Positions 1-10,386 of a stretch of DNA of 64,000 nucleotides are shown here, one piece after another. The DNA comes from Azolla caroliniana. Lineage: Eukaryota > Polypodiophyta. Below the pieces are notes generated by a model. The model saw only the letters and a list, made by a program, of their open reading frames with translations. It was not told where the DNA came from and searched no databases. Position numbers and translations under genes: made by a program. Positions within the stretch are counted from its first letter, which is position 1; each line of letters opens with the position of its first letter. The stretch is taken from assembly GCA_043228905.1 (NCBI GenBank), contig JBHGNT010000014.1:2294001-2358000 (forward strand), given 5' to 3'.

Positions 1-2
1 AC

Positions 3-2873
3 GGTGTCATGAAGTTCAGCAAAGGGAGCTTGATTGTGGCTCGGGCCCGAAAGGTCAACACGCTGTACCTGATGAATGCCCGGTTATGTCCGGAAGAAGT
101 GAACGTGGCATCCGACACTGCCGGTGAGCTGTGGCACAAAAGGCTATGTCATATGAGCGAAAAGGGGATGAAGAGGCTTGGAGACGACAACCTCATTCCA
201 GTGAAGAATGTGCACTTGGAGAAGTGCACTGATTGTCGGGCCGGTAAGCAAAACCGGACCTCCTTCCGACCAAGGCCACCGATGAGACGTAATGCACCAC
301 TGGAGTTGGTGCATACGGATGTGTGTCAAGTAGACACGAAGTCACATTCCGGAGCGCAGTACTTCGTGACGTTCATAGATGACCACAGTCGGAAGCTGTG
401 GGCCACACCGTTGAAGACGAAGGATCAGGTGTTATCCGTCTTCAAAGAGCTCCACGTGAGAGTGAAAAGAGAAACCGGCCGGAAGCTGAAGGTGGTTTGA
501 GCAGATAATGGAGGAGAATACCGGGGGCAATTCGAGGAGTACTACCGCTCGAAGGGAATCCGGCTCGAATTTACCGTGCCGAAGACGCCGGAACTAAACG
601 GATTGGCCGAGAGGATGAACCGGACCATAATGGAGAGGGTCCAGAGTATGCTAGTGCATGCAAAACTACCCAAGAAGTTTTGGGCTGAGGCATTGTCGAC
701 GTCGACATATGTGATAAAGAGATCACCCTTAGTACCCTTGGACGGAGACACGCCACAGAGAGTATGGACCGGTAAGGAAGTGTCCTACCGGCATTTGAAG
801 GTGTTCGGGTGTATCACGTATGTGCATGTAGCTAAGGACCGGAGAGGAAAGTTAGATCCAAAGACCCGGCCATGCATATTCCTCGGTTACGTGTACGATG
901 AGTTCGGCTACCGAGTGTGGGACCTGGTCGACAAGAAGGTATTCTGGAGTCGAGATATTATCTTCATGGAGGACAAGACACTTGCCGACTGGGAGTCAGA
1001 GAAGAAGATAATGAACTCCGAGTCGACCGGTAAGGATAGACTCTACAATGAACAGACCCAACCGGCAAGAGACCGGTTAGCACTCGAGGAGCCAGCCGGT
1101 TACGGTGAGGATATTGAACCGACAGAAGAAGAAGTAGAGGAAGCTGAAACTGGAACCGGCCAAGACCCCGAATCGGATTCGGATGAAGAGCAAATGGAGG
1201 AGTCGGTTACCGAAGCCCGAAGAAGGAGATATCCTCTCAGAGAGAGAAGGGCGCCCCGGAGATTTCCGGATGCAAAGCATGTTCTGCTGACTGATGAGGG
1301 GGAGCCGGAAAGCTTCGAAGAAACGAAGGATGACACCCACAACCGCAAATGGTTAAGTGCCATGCAGGATGAGATGGATTCCCTACATGAGAACCATACG
1401 TACGAATTGGTGGAGCTGCCGAAAGGAAAGCGGGCACTCCGAAACAAGTGGGTGTACAAGTTGAAACCGGGAGAAGACGACAACCCCCCAAGATACAAAG
1501 CCAGGATCGTGGTGAAGGGGTTCCAGTAGAAAAAGGGCGTGGACTTTGACAAGATATTTGCCTCGGTAGTAAAGATGACCTCCATCCGGACGGTGATGAG
1601 TATAGTGGCAAGCATGGACCTCGAGGTAGAACAGCTGGACGTGAAAACGACATTCCTTCACGGCGACCTCGAAGAGGAGATCTACATGCAACAACCAGAG
1701 GGTTTTGTGGAGAAAGGGAAGGAGCACCTGGTATGCCGGCTGAAGAAGAGCTTGTACGGACTAAAGCGGGCTCCCCGACAATGGTACCGGAAGTTCGATT
1801 CCTTCATGATCGATCAAGGGTAGCACAAGACGCAGGCCGATCACTGCGTGTTTGTGAAGAAGTTCGAAGGAGGCGACTTCCTGATACTCCTTCTGTACGT
1901 GGATGACATGTTGACAGTCGGACAGGACCAAATCAAAATACGGATGCTGAAGAAGGCTTTCAACCGGACCTTCTCAATGAAAGACTTGGGTCCGGCAAGA
2001 CAGATGCTGGGCATGCATATTATCCGAAACCAGTCAGTGAAGCAATTATGGCTGTCACAGGAGAAGTACGTGACAAAGGTGCTTCACCGGTTCAACATGG
2101 CAGATGCGAAACCAGTCGGATCGACACTTCCGGCAAACTGCAGGCTATCTGGTAAGCAAAGCCCGAAGACGAAAGCAGAGAAGGTGGATATGATGAAGAT
2201 TCCATATGCCTCTGCCGTCAGGAGCTTGATGTACGCAATGGTGTGTACCCGACCGGATATAGGATACGCAATCGGAGTGGTGAGCCCATTCATGAGCAAT
2301 CCCGGGAAGGAGCACTGGAACGCGGTCAAATGGATACTCCGGTACTTGAAGGGCACTTCACATATTTGTCTCCGATTCGGCTCTGGAAAACCTCAACTTA
2401 ACGGTTTCACCGATTCCGACATGTCGGCTGATGTGGATACTAGCCAGTCTACATCCGGGTATGTAATGACATATGAAGGGGGAGCTGTGTCGTTGCAGTC
2501 GAGGCTGCAGAAGACGGTTGCATTGTCAACCACGGAGGCGGAGTACATGGCGGCTGTGGAAGCCGACAAGGAAATATTATGGATGAAGGACTTCATCGGA
2601 GAACTCGGTATCCGGCAAGATGAATACCGACTCTATTGCGACAGTCAAAGTGCCATCCATCTTGCTAAGAATGCGGCCTACCATTCCCGGACGAAGCATA
2701 TCCAGCGAATATATCACTGGATCCTGGAAAGAGTAGATGACCAGGAGTTCGCACTGACAAAGATCCACACGGCCGAGAACGGGTCAGATATGCTGACCAA
2801 AGTGTTGATACCCGACAAGCTGGATGCATGCCGGAAGAGGATCAGACTGGTAAGACACCCCATGCCAGAGTGA
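3..2873 (+). pseudogene. pol: Ty1/Copia Pol, 5'-truncated by window edge (element A)
   Basis: This is the Pol part of a Copia polyprotein; Gag and protease lie left of the window. Read in one frame without indels it shows the GAG-pre-integrase domain (HKRLCHMSEKG from about nt 135), the integrase core (HTDVC near 310, then DNGGEY and NGLAERMNR), the reverse transcriptase (LYVDDM near 1893-1910) and RNase H (DSDMSAD, STTEAEYM). Three in-frame stops break it: TGA at 498-500 (elements B and E have an Arg CGA there), TAG at 1527-1529 (Gln CAG in B and E) and TAG at 1821-1823 (Tyr TAC in B and E). The frame closes 10 bp before the 3' LTR. It is close to elements B, C and E in Pol. The stops make it non-functional, but the lack of frameshifts suggests moderate age. 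Confidence 0.93.
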
Positions 2874-2883
2874 AGGCGGAGTT

Positions 2884-3438
2884 TGTTGGGAGACAGGTCC
2901 CTCCGGATGGGAAGGGAGAAGAACAGTGTCGATGAACAAACTCGGCCGAGGGCGAAACCGGATGGTGCAGACCCGGTGAGAACCGGATGAAGAGACATAT
3001 TGGTAAATATGTTTCTGAGAGTACATAGAGGCTATATTTGTAAATAGCCGAAAAGTCATATTAGTATAAATATGACTTAGGGCAAACATTTAGTTGTTGT
3101 TATTCTTGTTGGTGCAAGAAGAGAGATAGCGCGTAACCGTGTACAGAGAGAGACAGAGAGAGAAAGAGGTCGTTGCCTCTGTTGTAACCGCTGCCTGTGG
3201 CGAAGATCGTGAGCACGAGGTCGTTGCCTCCGTGAACTCAATGTTGTACATTCTAACATAGTGATAGTTTGCAGCCTGTGGGTTGCCGTGGTTTTTTCCC
3301 CAGTTTGGGGTTCTCCACGTAAACATCCTGTGTACTCTTCTCATTCTCTGTGTCGTGTTTATTTCCCGTTTTTCTGTGTATGATTCTAAGCTCAGTTGTG
3401 GCCAAGCGTTGCGTAGAAGGAGCGTACAGTTCCTGTCA
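2884..3438 (+). repeat. 3' LTR of Copia element A
   Basis: The LTR starts TGTTGGGAGACAGG directly after a purine-rich tract that follows the pol stop, and ends CCTGTCA. A TATA-like TATAAATATG lies at 3065-3074. The end was placed by comparison with the LTR of element C, which is followed by a tRNA-Met primer site. The next five bases (TTCAT, 3439-3443) should be the target-site duplication, but the partner is outside the window. Element A lies inside the gag of an older minus-strand Copia. Confidence 0.85.
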
Positions 3439-3830
3439 TTCATTGACATCTTACCTTTTTCCAAGGTATTTAGCTCAGTCTTCAACTGAAGCTTTCTAGC
3501 CTTTGTGTTCACTGCAAATAGTTTTACTAAACTGTCCCAAGCTTCTTTTAGAAGCATAACATCCTGTATGTGTCCAAGCATCGAATTTGAGATGCTAAGT
3601 GATGGCCAATGCAATACTTTCCTTGCCCCTTGATTCCATTCCTTAAATGCTTTGAACTGTGCAGTAGTTGCATTTTCTTCAGGGATCTCTAGAGCCTCTT
3701 GTAGGTCTCCTTCAATGTAATCCTAGTATCCTTTTCCCATTACTAAATTTGTCATTCTGAATTTCCACACCAGGAAATCGTTATTATCCAACTTTTCTGT
3801 GACTATTTGGCTTCCATTTTCAACAACCAT
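3439..3830 (-). pseudogene. gag: Copia Gag N-terminal fragment (element F3), split by element A
   Basis: On the minus strand an ATG at 3828-3830 opens a Copia-type Gag (UBN2-like). The N-terminal part contains a WKFRMTNLV-type motif, and further on LKEAWDSLVKLFAVNTKARK and LQLKTELNTL, the usual Gag signature. A TAG interrupts the frame near 3721. The sequence is cut at 3439 by the end of element A, so the rest of F3 lies left of A, outside the window. It sits downstream of its own primer-binding site and 5' LTR (3953-4554). The family differs from A, B, C and E. Confidence 0.8.
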
Positions 3831-3952
3831 TCTCTCTTTTAATTAGGGCTTTTGCTATGATTAACTTCACAGACAACTCTCTGATTTAGATTAGCAACCA
3901 GAAACAACCTTCTCAGATCTGTATTGTTCTAATCTTCTTTACAAGCAACTCT

Positions 3953-3964
3953 GCTCTGATACCA
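3953..3964 (-). other. Primer-binding site of Copia F3
   Basis: On the minus strand this reads TGGTATCAGAGC, the standard plant Copia primer site complementary to the 3' end of initiator tRNA-Met. It directly follows the LTR end. Confidence 0.9.
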
Positions 3965-4554
3965 TGTTACGAAGGCGCTCTGGCTCTTCTTTATGCACAA
4001 CAGATCGTGACGTGCTGGATCGTTTAGTGCTCAAGAAAGAAAAGGAAGGGGAAGGAGACTTACCTCTGTGTAAAACAAACGCTTCTATTCCATTACACGT
4101 AGAGCTCAACTTGTTCTCGTCAGTTTTCTGTTTTCTATTCTTACAACTACTGTCACTTACACTCTTCTCTTCTACTTACTTTTTATCTATGTTATAAGTG
4201 ACTTATATATGCAGCTAATTAGCTGTCAGTAGCTAAATAACTGTCAGTAGCTAAATAGTTGTGCATAGCTAAATAGTTGTTTCTAATTAGTTGTTAGTAG
4301 CTAAATAACTATTTCACCTTTATGTCCACTAGTAGCTATTTAGCTTTAAATAACTACTATAGCTTATTTCTCAATAAGCATCACATACCTTTGTTGAGCT
4401 TGCTTCTCAACACTGTAGCCAGTCATGTAATTAGCGGACGTCATCGTTGCGTTGACCCTTTTGTCCCTCTTCCTTTCCATACTCCCCCCTCCCCCTTTTA
4501 TGAGTCCTAACCCATGAACAAAGGGAACACCATTTTCTCCAAATATCCCCAACA
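3965..4554 (-). repeat. 5' LTR of Copia F3
   Basis: On the minus strand the LTR begins TGTTGGGGATATTTGG and ends GTAACA next to the primer-binding site. It contains AGCTAATTAGCT and AGCTAAATA-like repeats around 4205-4320. The outer flank is TTTAT (4555-4559). Confidence 0.8.
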
Positions 4555-4878
4555 TTTATGCATACAAAGACACATAAATATCATGTAGTCATAGAAATTT
4601 ATATACTCACACTGTGTGAGTATCGGCAATGGTTTCACTCAAGCCTAAACCGAGCCATTAAAACTTTTTTAAATGGTTTGGCGGTTCAATTCAGTTTAGA
4701 CTTGAGCTTCCTTAACCTATTTGAGCTCTGTTCGGGATGCATCACTCAAGCCGAACCAAATCAATTTGGTCCAAACTAGCTTGGTTAAACCGGTTCCTAA
4801 ATTGGTTTAGGCTTAACCAGTTTGATTTGAGCAAGGGCAAACCGGTTAAGCTGAAACCAAACCATTGTTGATTTCTAC
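4555..4878. other. Non-coding, diverged repeat
   Basis: No gene is supported. The stretch is rich in CAAACCGGTT, TTGGTTTAGGC and similar diverged repeats, and may be part of an eroded LTR of the neighbouring F2 Copia. Confidence 0.4.
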
Positions 4879-5578
4879 TTACAAATCTCTACCTGTATTT
4901 TTGTAGCTTTGAACAAAGCTCCCACCTAAACAAAAAGTTATTCTGAAATCAAGGGAGGAAGTAAAAAAGTATGAAAGGTCTAACATTTGTCCGCGTCGAC
5001 TCGCATTTATGCAGAGTTGCGGAATCCGTGCTCCAGCTTGCATTGTGCGTAGTTGCGAAGTCTGTGCTTCAGCTTGCGTCTTTCTTCGCGGCTTTGCGCG
5101 GTAGATCGACTCTTTGCGGCTTTGTTGCGCGGTTGCGGAATCCACGTGTGATTGCATAGTGTCTTCAGTACTACCCCTCAAGCTTGGCAAGTCAGGGATC
5201 GTCAAGCCGAGATCGGTCATGAATTGCCATAGCTTGTCGGCTCCTAAGGCTTTAATGAAGATGTCGACCGTTTGAAGATTTGTGCTAATGTGTTGTAGGT
5301 CGACATCGCCAGCTAGAACGCGCTCTCGGATGAAGTGATAGTGCACCTCGATGTGGTTTGTATGTGCGTGGAACACCGGGTTCCGAGCCAGATAGATACT
5401 GCTCATGTTGTCGCAGTAAAGGGAAGTCAGATCCTTGATGGGTACGCCCAGATCCTTGAGTATCCTTTTCAACCATACGGCTTCACATGCGGCCATTGTT
5501 GTGCCCCTGTATTCCGCCTCTGTGCTTGAAAGAGCGATGGTTGGTTGCTTTTTGCTGCTCCAGGATATTGCTCCGTTG
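4879..5578 (-). pseudogene. pol: Copia RNase H / 3' end of pol (element F2), split by element B
   Basis: On the minus strand this encodes the RNase H end of a Copia polyprotein: GAISWSSKKQPT, STEAEYRG, CEAVWLKRILKDLG, LYCDNMSSIYLARNPVFHA, HIEVHYHFIRERV and DIFIKALG. The frame enters at 5578, where element B is inserted, and continues on the other side of B at 11086 in the same protein region (STSGFFF). The natural C-terminus is near LPSLRG at about 5180; the open frame runs on without meaning. A purine-rich GAGGGGTAG follows, but I could not delimit the 3' LTR. Confidence 0.85.
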
Positions 5579-6272
5579 TGATGGAAAATCGATTAACACT
5601 TTCCAAACTTCACCTCTCGGCCACAACCAAGAAAACACACGAATCGTTGTTGCAGAAATATGGGTAATGCGAAAAATAGAGTGGACACACGATTTAACGT
5701 GGAAAACCCTGTACGGGAAAAACCACGGGAGTACAAGACTCCGAACCAAAACTATACACAGAGAAGTATACAATGGCGAGCTGCAAGGCGACGACCTTGA
5801 GCTCGCTGTCTTCGCCACAGGCGGCGGAAATACACAGAGGCGTCGACCTCTTCCTCTCTCACGCTCTATCTCTCTCACGGCTGCTCTCTCTTCACTCCTC
5901 TTGAGTGGAAAAACAGAAAAGTGAGTAGCAGCATAAAACTGTTTGCCCTAAGTCATATTTATACACATATGACTTTGGGGCTATTTACAACTATAGCCTC
6001 AAGGGCCCTTGGCAAACATATTCACAGATATGTCCCCGCATCCGGATCTCTCTCCGGGTACATTCGGCATCCGGCTCCGTAGCCGGGGTCTTCATCATCC
6101 GGATCCGAAACCGGGTCTTCGTCATCCGGCTCCGTAGCCGGGGTCTTCATCATCCGGATCCGAAACCGGGTCTTCATCATCCGGTTCCAATACCGGGTAC
6201 TCCTCATTCGGGTCTTCATTCCCGATTCCCGGACATCTGATCATCCCATCCGGAGGGACCGTAATCCCAACA
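5579..6272 (-). repeat. 3' LTR of element B
   Basis: On the minus strand it starts TGTTGGGATTACGG and ends CGATTTTCCATCA. Imperfect GATCCGAAACCGGGTCTTC-type subrepeats lie at about 6070-6200. It is 694 bp, nearly identical to 10387-11080. Confidence 0.95.
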
Positions 6273-6286
6273 AACTCCCCCTTCAC
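6273..6286 (-). other. Polypurine tract of element B
   Basis: On the minus strand it reads GTGAAGGGGGAGTT, overlaps the TGA stop codon of gag-pol, and directly precedes the 3' LTR. This is the expected plus-strand priming site. Confidence 0.88.
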
Positions 6287-9200
6287 TTCGGCATGGGATG
6301 TCTTTCCAGTCCGACCCTCTTCCGGCACGCTTCCAGCTTGTCGGGTGTGAGCACTTTGGTCAGCATATCTGACCCGTTGTCGTCCGTGTGGATCTTCGTC
6401 AGCACGAACTCCTGGTCTTCTATCCTTTCCCGGATCCAGTGATATCTTCGCTGGATGTGCTTCGTCCGGGAGTGATAGGCCGCATTCTTCGCAAGGTGGA
6501 TGGCACTCTGACTGTCGCAGTAGAGTCGGTACTCCTCCTGCCGGATACCGAGCTCTCTAATGAAGTCCTTCATCCATATTATTTCCTTGCCGGCTTCAAC
6601 AGCCGCCATGTACTCCGCCTCCGTGGTTGACAACGCAACCGTCTTCTGCAGCCTCGACTGCCATGAAACAGCTCCCCCTGCATACGTCATCACATACCCT
6701 GATGTAGACCGGTTGGTATCTGCATCAGCCGACATATCCGAATCGGTGAAGCCGTCGAGTTCGGGCTTACCGGAGCCGAATCGGAGGCACACGTTTGCCG
6801 TGCCCTTCAGGTATCGGAGTATCCACTTGGCCGCGCTCCAATGCTCTTTGCCGGGATTGCTCATGTACCGGCTCACCACTCCGACTGCGTATCCAATGTC
6901 CGGTCTTGTACACACCATTGCGTACATCAAGCTTCCGACGGCAGAGGCATATGGTACTTTCATCATGTCCTCCTTCTCAGCCTTTGTCTTGGGGCTTTGC
7001 TCGCTGGACAGCTTGCAGTTTGCCGGGAGGGTCGATCCGACCGGTCTTGCTTCCGACATGTTGAACCGTTGAAGCACCTTTGTCACGTACTTCTCCTGTG
7101 ACAGCCACAACTGCTTCTTCTTCCGGTCCCGGATGATGTGCATCCCTAGTATTTGCCTCGCCGGACCCAAGTCCTTCGTTGAGAAGGTTCGGTGAAGAGC
7201 CTTCTTCAGCATCCGTATCTTGACCTGGTCCCGTCCGACGATCAACATGTCGTCCACGTACAGGAGGAGTATTAGAAAGTCTCCTCCTTCGAACTTCTTC
7301 ACAAACACGCAGTGGTCGGACTGCGTTTTGAGGTACCCTTCGTCGATCATGAAGGAGTCGAACTTCCGGTACCATTGCCGGGGAGCCTGCTTCAGTCCGT
7401 AAAGGCTCTTCTTCAACCGGCATACCAGGTGCTCCTTCCCTTTCTTCTCGAATCCTTCCGGTTGCTGCATGTAGATCTCTTCTTCGAGGTCACCGTGAAG
7501 GAATGCCGTCTTCACGTCCATCTGTTCTACCTCGAGGTCCATGCTTGTCGCTATGCTCAGCACCGTCCAGATGGAGGTCATTTTCACTACCGGGGCAAAT
7601 ATCTCGTCGAAGTCGACGCCCTTCTTCTGCTGAAACCCCTTCACCACGATCCTGGCTTTGTATCTCGGGGGGTTTCCGGCATCTCCCGGTTTCAGCTTGA
7701 ACACCCACTTGTTTCGAAGTGCCCGCTTTCCTTTCGGCAACTCCACAAGCTCATATGTGTGGTTCTCATGCAGGGAATCCATCTCGTCCTGCATGGCACT
7801 CAACCACCTGCGGCTCTGGGTGTCATGCTTTGCTTCTTCAAAGCTCTCCGGCTCCCCCTCGTCGGTTAGCAGCACGTGCTCTGGTTCCGGAAATCTCCGG
7901 GGGGCCCTTCTCTCTCTTAGAGGATATCTCCGTTCCGGAGCTTCGGTAACCGGTTCTTCCGATTCTTCTTCATCCGAATCCATTTCGGGATCGGGGCCGG
8001 TTCCGGTATCATTTTCATCTTCTTCGGCCGGTTCTGTTTCTTCATAGTCTTCGGCCGGATCCTCGAGTGTTAACCGGTCCCTTGCCGGTCGGGACTGCTC
8101 CTCGTAGAGTTGATCCTCACCGGTCGACTTGGAGCTCTTCATCTTCTTCTCCGACTCCCAGTCGGCGAGTGTCTTGTTCTCCATGAAGATGATGTCACGA
8201 CTCCGGAATATCTTCTTGTCGACCGGGTCCCATACTCGGTAGCCGAACTCGTCATCGCCGTAACCGAGGAATATGCATGGCCGGGTCTTTGGATCTAGCT
8301 TTCCTCTCCGGTCCTTTGCCACATGCACGTATGCGAGACACCCGAACACCTTCAGATGCCGGTAAGATACTTCCCTACCGGTCCACACTCTCTGCGGCGT
8401 GTCTCCGTCCAAAGGTACTGAGGGTGATCTGTTTATCACGTATGTCGCCGTCGACATCTCCTCACCCCAAAACCCCTTGGGTAATTCAACATGCGCCAGC
8501 ATACTCCGGACCCTCTCCATTATGGTCCGGTTCATCCTCTCGGCCAGCCCGTTCAGTTCCGGCGTCTTCGGCACAGTAAACTCGAGCCGGATTCCCTTCG
8601 AGCGATAGTACTCCGCGAACTGGCCCCGGTATTCCCCTCCGTTATCCGCTCGTATCGCTTTCAGCTTCTTGCCGGATTCTCTTTCCACTCTCGCATGGAG
8701 TTCTTTGAAGACGGACAACACTTGGTCCTTTGTCTTCAACGGTGCCGTCCACATCTTCCGGTTGTGATCATCAATGAATGTTACGAAGTACTGGGCTCCG
8801 CCATGTGACTTCGTTTCTACCTGACACACATCAGTGTGTACCAACTCCAATGGTACACTACGTCTCGTCGGTGGCCTTGAGTGGAAGGAAGCTCGGTTCT
8901 GCTTACCGGCCAGGCAATCGGTGCACTTCTCCAGGTGCACGTGCTTCACTGGAATAAGGTTGTCTTCTGCAAGCCTCTTCATCCCCTTCTCACTCATGTG
9001 GCACAGTCTTTTGTGCCACAGTTCACCGGCAGTGTCGGCTGCCACATTCAGCTCTTCCGGACATAAACGGGCATTCATCAGGTACAGAGTGTTGTCTTTC
9101 CGGGCCCGAGCCACTATCAGGCTCCCCTTGCTGAACTTCATTACGCCGTTCCGGATGCTACCCGTGTAGCCTTCATCGTCTAGCCTCCCAGCCGAAATCA

Positions 9201-10356
9201 GGTTCAATCGAACCTCCGGAACGTGTCGGACATCCTTCAGCAGCATTTTGCATCCGGTCGGGGTTGTCAGCCACACGTCTCCTATGCCGGCAATCCGGCA
9301 CGTACCTTCATTTCCCATCCGTACACAGCCATGTTCACCGGCGGTGTAGGATGAGAAGTATCTTCTCTCCGGGGTCAGGTGGAACGACGCTCCAGAATCG
9401 ACCACCCAGGTCGTCTCATCGCCGGCAATGTTTAGTTCACCTTCTTCGGTGATGAGCATGATTTCTTCCTCACTTGCCGCGAGTGCCGTCGTTCCTTTCC
9501 GGTCCTGCCCTCGCCGATCCGGACCTCTCTGGTCCGTGGCTCCCCGGTATGCACCGTTTCTCTCCGGTGACTTCTTCGAATCGGTGTCGTCGGCTCCGTT
9601 GTCCTTTCGGTAATGCCGACAATTTTTCCGGAAATGCCCCGGCTTCCCACAGTGGAAGCATGTGGGTCTTCCTCTTGACTGCGACCGGGTCCCCGACTTC
9701 TCCCATCTTTGCGGACTCCGGTTCCATTGCCTTCCCCGATCCGATTCGGTAAGTAGCGCCTTCGAGTCGGAAGCCGGTTCTTTATCTCTCCGACGCGCTT
9801 CTTCGTTCAAAATACTTGTCTTTACCGTTTGTAGGGACAAGTTGTCTTCCGTGCAGGAGGTGCTGAGAGTCACCACCAAGTTCTCCCAGCTTTCCGGCAA
9901 TGTACACATCAGAATGATGGCTTGCATTGCATCCTCCAGCGGGAACTTGATCGCCGCAAGCTGGTTCACGAATCCCATGAACGTGCTTACGTGTTCCACC
10001 ATACTCTCGCCGTCCCGGTACTTGAGATTCACAATCTTCCTCATCAGGGAGGTCCGGTTCAACGCATTCTTCCTCTCGTAGAGGCCCGACAGCTTCCGCC
10101 ACATCTCATATGCGTTGGTGTCGTTCGCCACATGTTGTAGAACGCTCACGTCTACGTATTGCCGAATGGTTGCAACGGCTTTCCGGTTCAGAAGCCTCCA
10201 TTCCGACTCAAGTACCCCCTTCGGTATTTCCGACCTGTCAATCGGTTCGTACAGGTCCCGAACAATCAGAAGATCCTCCATCTTGATCTTCCAGTCGGCG
10301 TAATTCTGCGCGTTCAGCACCATCATCCCCGGCTGCCCGCTGCCGCCGCCTTCCAT
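6283..10356 (-). CDS. gag-pol: Copia Gag-Pol polyprotein, element B, intact
   Basis: This 1,357-residue polyprotein would build the particle and carry out reverse transcription and integration. The start is the ATG at 10354-10356, just after the primer-binding site. Element E uses the same start and has the same length. Domains in order: Gag 1-225, zinc knuckle CFHCGKPGHFRKNC about 233-246, aspartic protease WVVDSGASFHL (Asp about 320), GAG-pre-integrase HKRLCH about 448, integrase catalytic Asp about 509, Asp about 571 and Glu about 606, reverse transcriptase LYVDDM about 1033-1038, and RNase H DSDMSAD about 1205 and STTEAEYM about 1243. All catalytic residues are present and there is no stop. 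The frame is also open upstream, through the primer site and into the LTR as far as 10686, but the upstream peptide is probably not translated. It looks functional. Confidence 0.96.
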   Translation of the reverse strand: MEGGGSGQPGMMVLNAQNYADWKIKMEDLLIVRDLYEPIDRSEIPKGVLESEWRLLNRKAVATIRQYVDVSVLQHVANDTNAYEMWRKLSGLYERKNALNRTSLMRKIVNLKYRDGESMVEHVSTFMGFVNQLAAIKFPLEDAMQAIILMCTLPESWENLVVTLSTSCTEDNLSLQTVKTSILNEEARRRDKEPASDSKALLTESDRGRQWNRSPQRWEKSGTRSQSRGRPTCFHCGKPGHFRKNCRHYRKDNGADDTDSKKSPERNGAYRGATDQRGPDRRGQDRKGTTALAASEEEIMLITEEGELNIAGDETTWVVDSGASFHLTPERRYFSSYTAGEHGCVRMGNEGTCRIAGIGDVWLTTPTGCKMLLKDVRHVPEVRLNLISAGRLDDEGYTGSIRNGVMKFSKGSLIVARARKDNTLYLMNARLCPEELNVAADTAGELWHKRLCHMSEKGMKRLAEDNLIPVKHVHLEKCTDCLAGKQNRASFHSRPPTRRSVPLELVHTDVCQVETKSHGGAQYFVTFIDDHNRKMWTAPLKTKDQVLSVFKELHARVERESGKKLKAIRADNGGEYRGQFAEYYRSKGIRLEFTVPKTPELNGLAERMNRTIMERVRSMLAHVELPKGFWGEEMSTATYVINRSPSVPLDGDTPQRVWTGREVSYRHLKVFGCLAYVHVAKDRRGKLDPKTRPCIFLGYGDDEFGYRVWDPVDKKIFRSRDIIFMENKTLADWESEKKMKSSKSTGEDQLYEEQSRPARDRLTLEDPAEDYEETEPAEEDENDTGTGPDPEMDSDEEESEEPVTEAPERRYPLRERRAPRRFPEPEHVLLTDEGEPESFEEAKHDTQSRRWLSAMQDEMDSLHENHTYELVELPKGKRALRNKWVFKLKPGDAGNPPRYKARIVVKGFQQKKGVDFDEIFAPVVKMTSIWTVLSIATSMDLEVEQMDVKTAFLHGDLEEEIYMQQPEGFEKKGKEHLVCRLKKSLYGLKQAPRQWYRKFDSFMIDEGYLKTQSDHCVFVKKFEGGDFLILLLYVDDMLIVGRDQVKIRMLKKALHRTFSTKDLGPARQILGMHIIRDRKKKQLWLSQEKYVTKVLQRFNMSEARPVGSTLPANCKLSSEQSPKTKAEKEDMMKVPYASAVGSLMYAMVCTRPDIGYAVGVVSRYMSNPGKEHWSAAKWILRYLKGTANVCLRFGSGKPELDGFTDSDMSADADTNRSTSGYVMTYAGGAVSWQSRLQKTVALSTTEAEYMAAVEAGKEIIWMKDFIRELGIRQEEYRLYCDSQSAIHLAKNAAYHSRTKHIQRRYHWIRERIEDQEFVLTKIHTDDNGSDMLTKVLTPDKLEACRKRVGLERHPMPK

Positions 10357-10371
10357 TTTCTGCAGCAGCTC

Positions 10372-10383
10372 GCTCTGATACCA
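10372..10383 (-). other. Primer-binding site of element B
   Basis: The minus strand reads TGGTATCAGAGC, three bases from the LTR end, complementary to initiator tRNA-Met. Confidence 0.95.
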
Positions 10384-10386
10384 AAT

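Noticed and set aside
1100-1615. 171-codon minus-strand frame opposite element A
   Set aside because: It is Ser-rich, antisense to the acidic integrase-RT linker, and repeated opposite B, C and E for the same reason.
6388-9752. Many plus-strand frames of 60-185 codons opposite element B
   Set aside because: They are shadows of the intact minus-strand gag-pol, and equivalent frames appear opposite element E.
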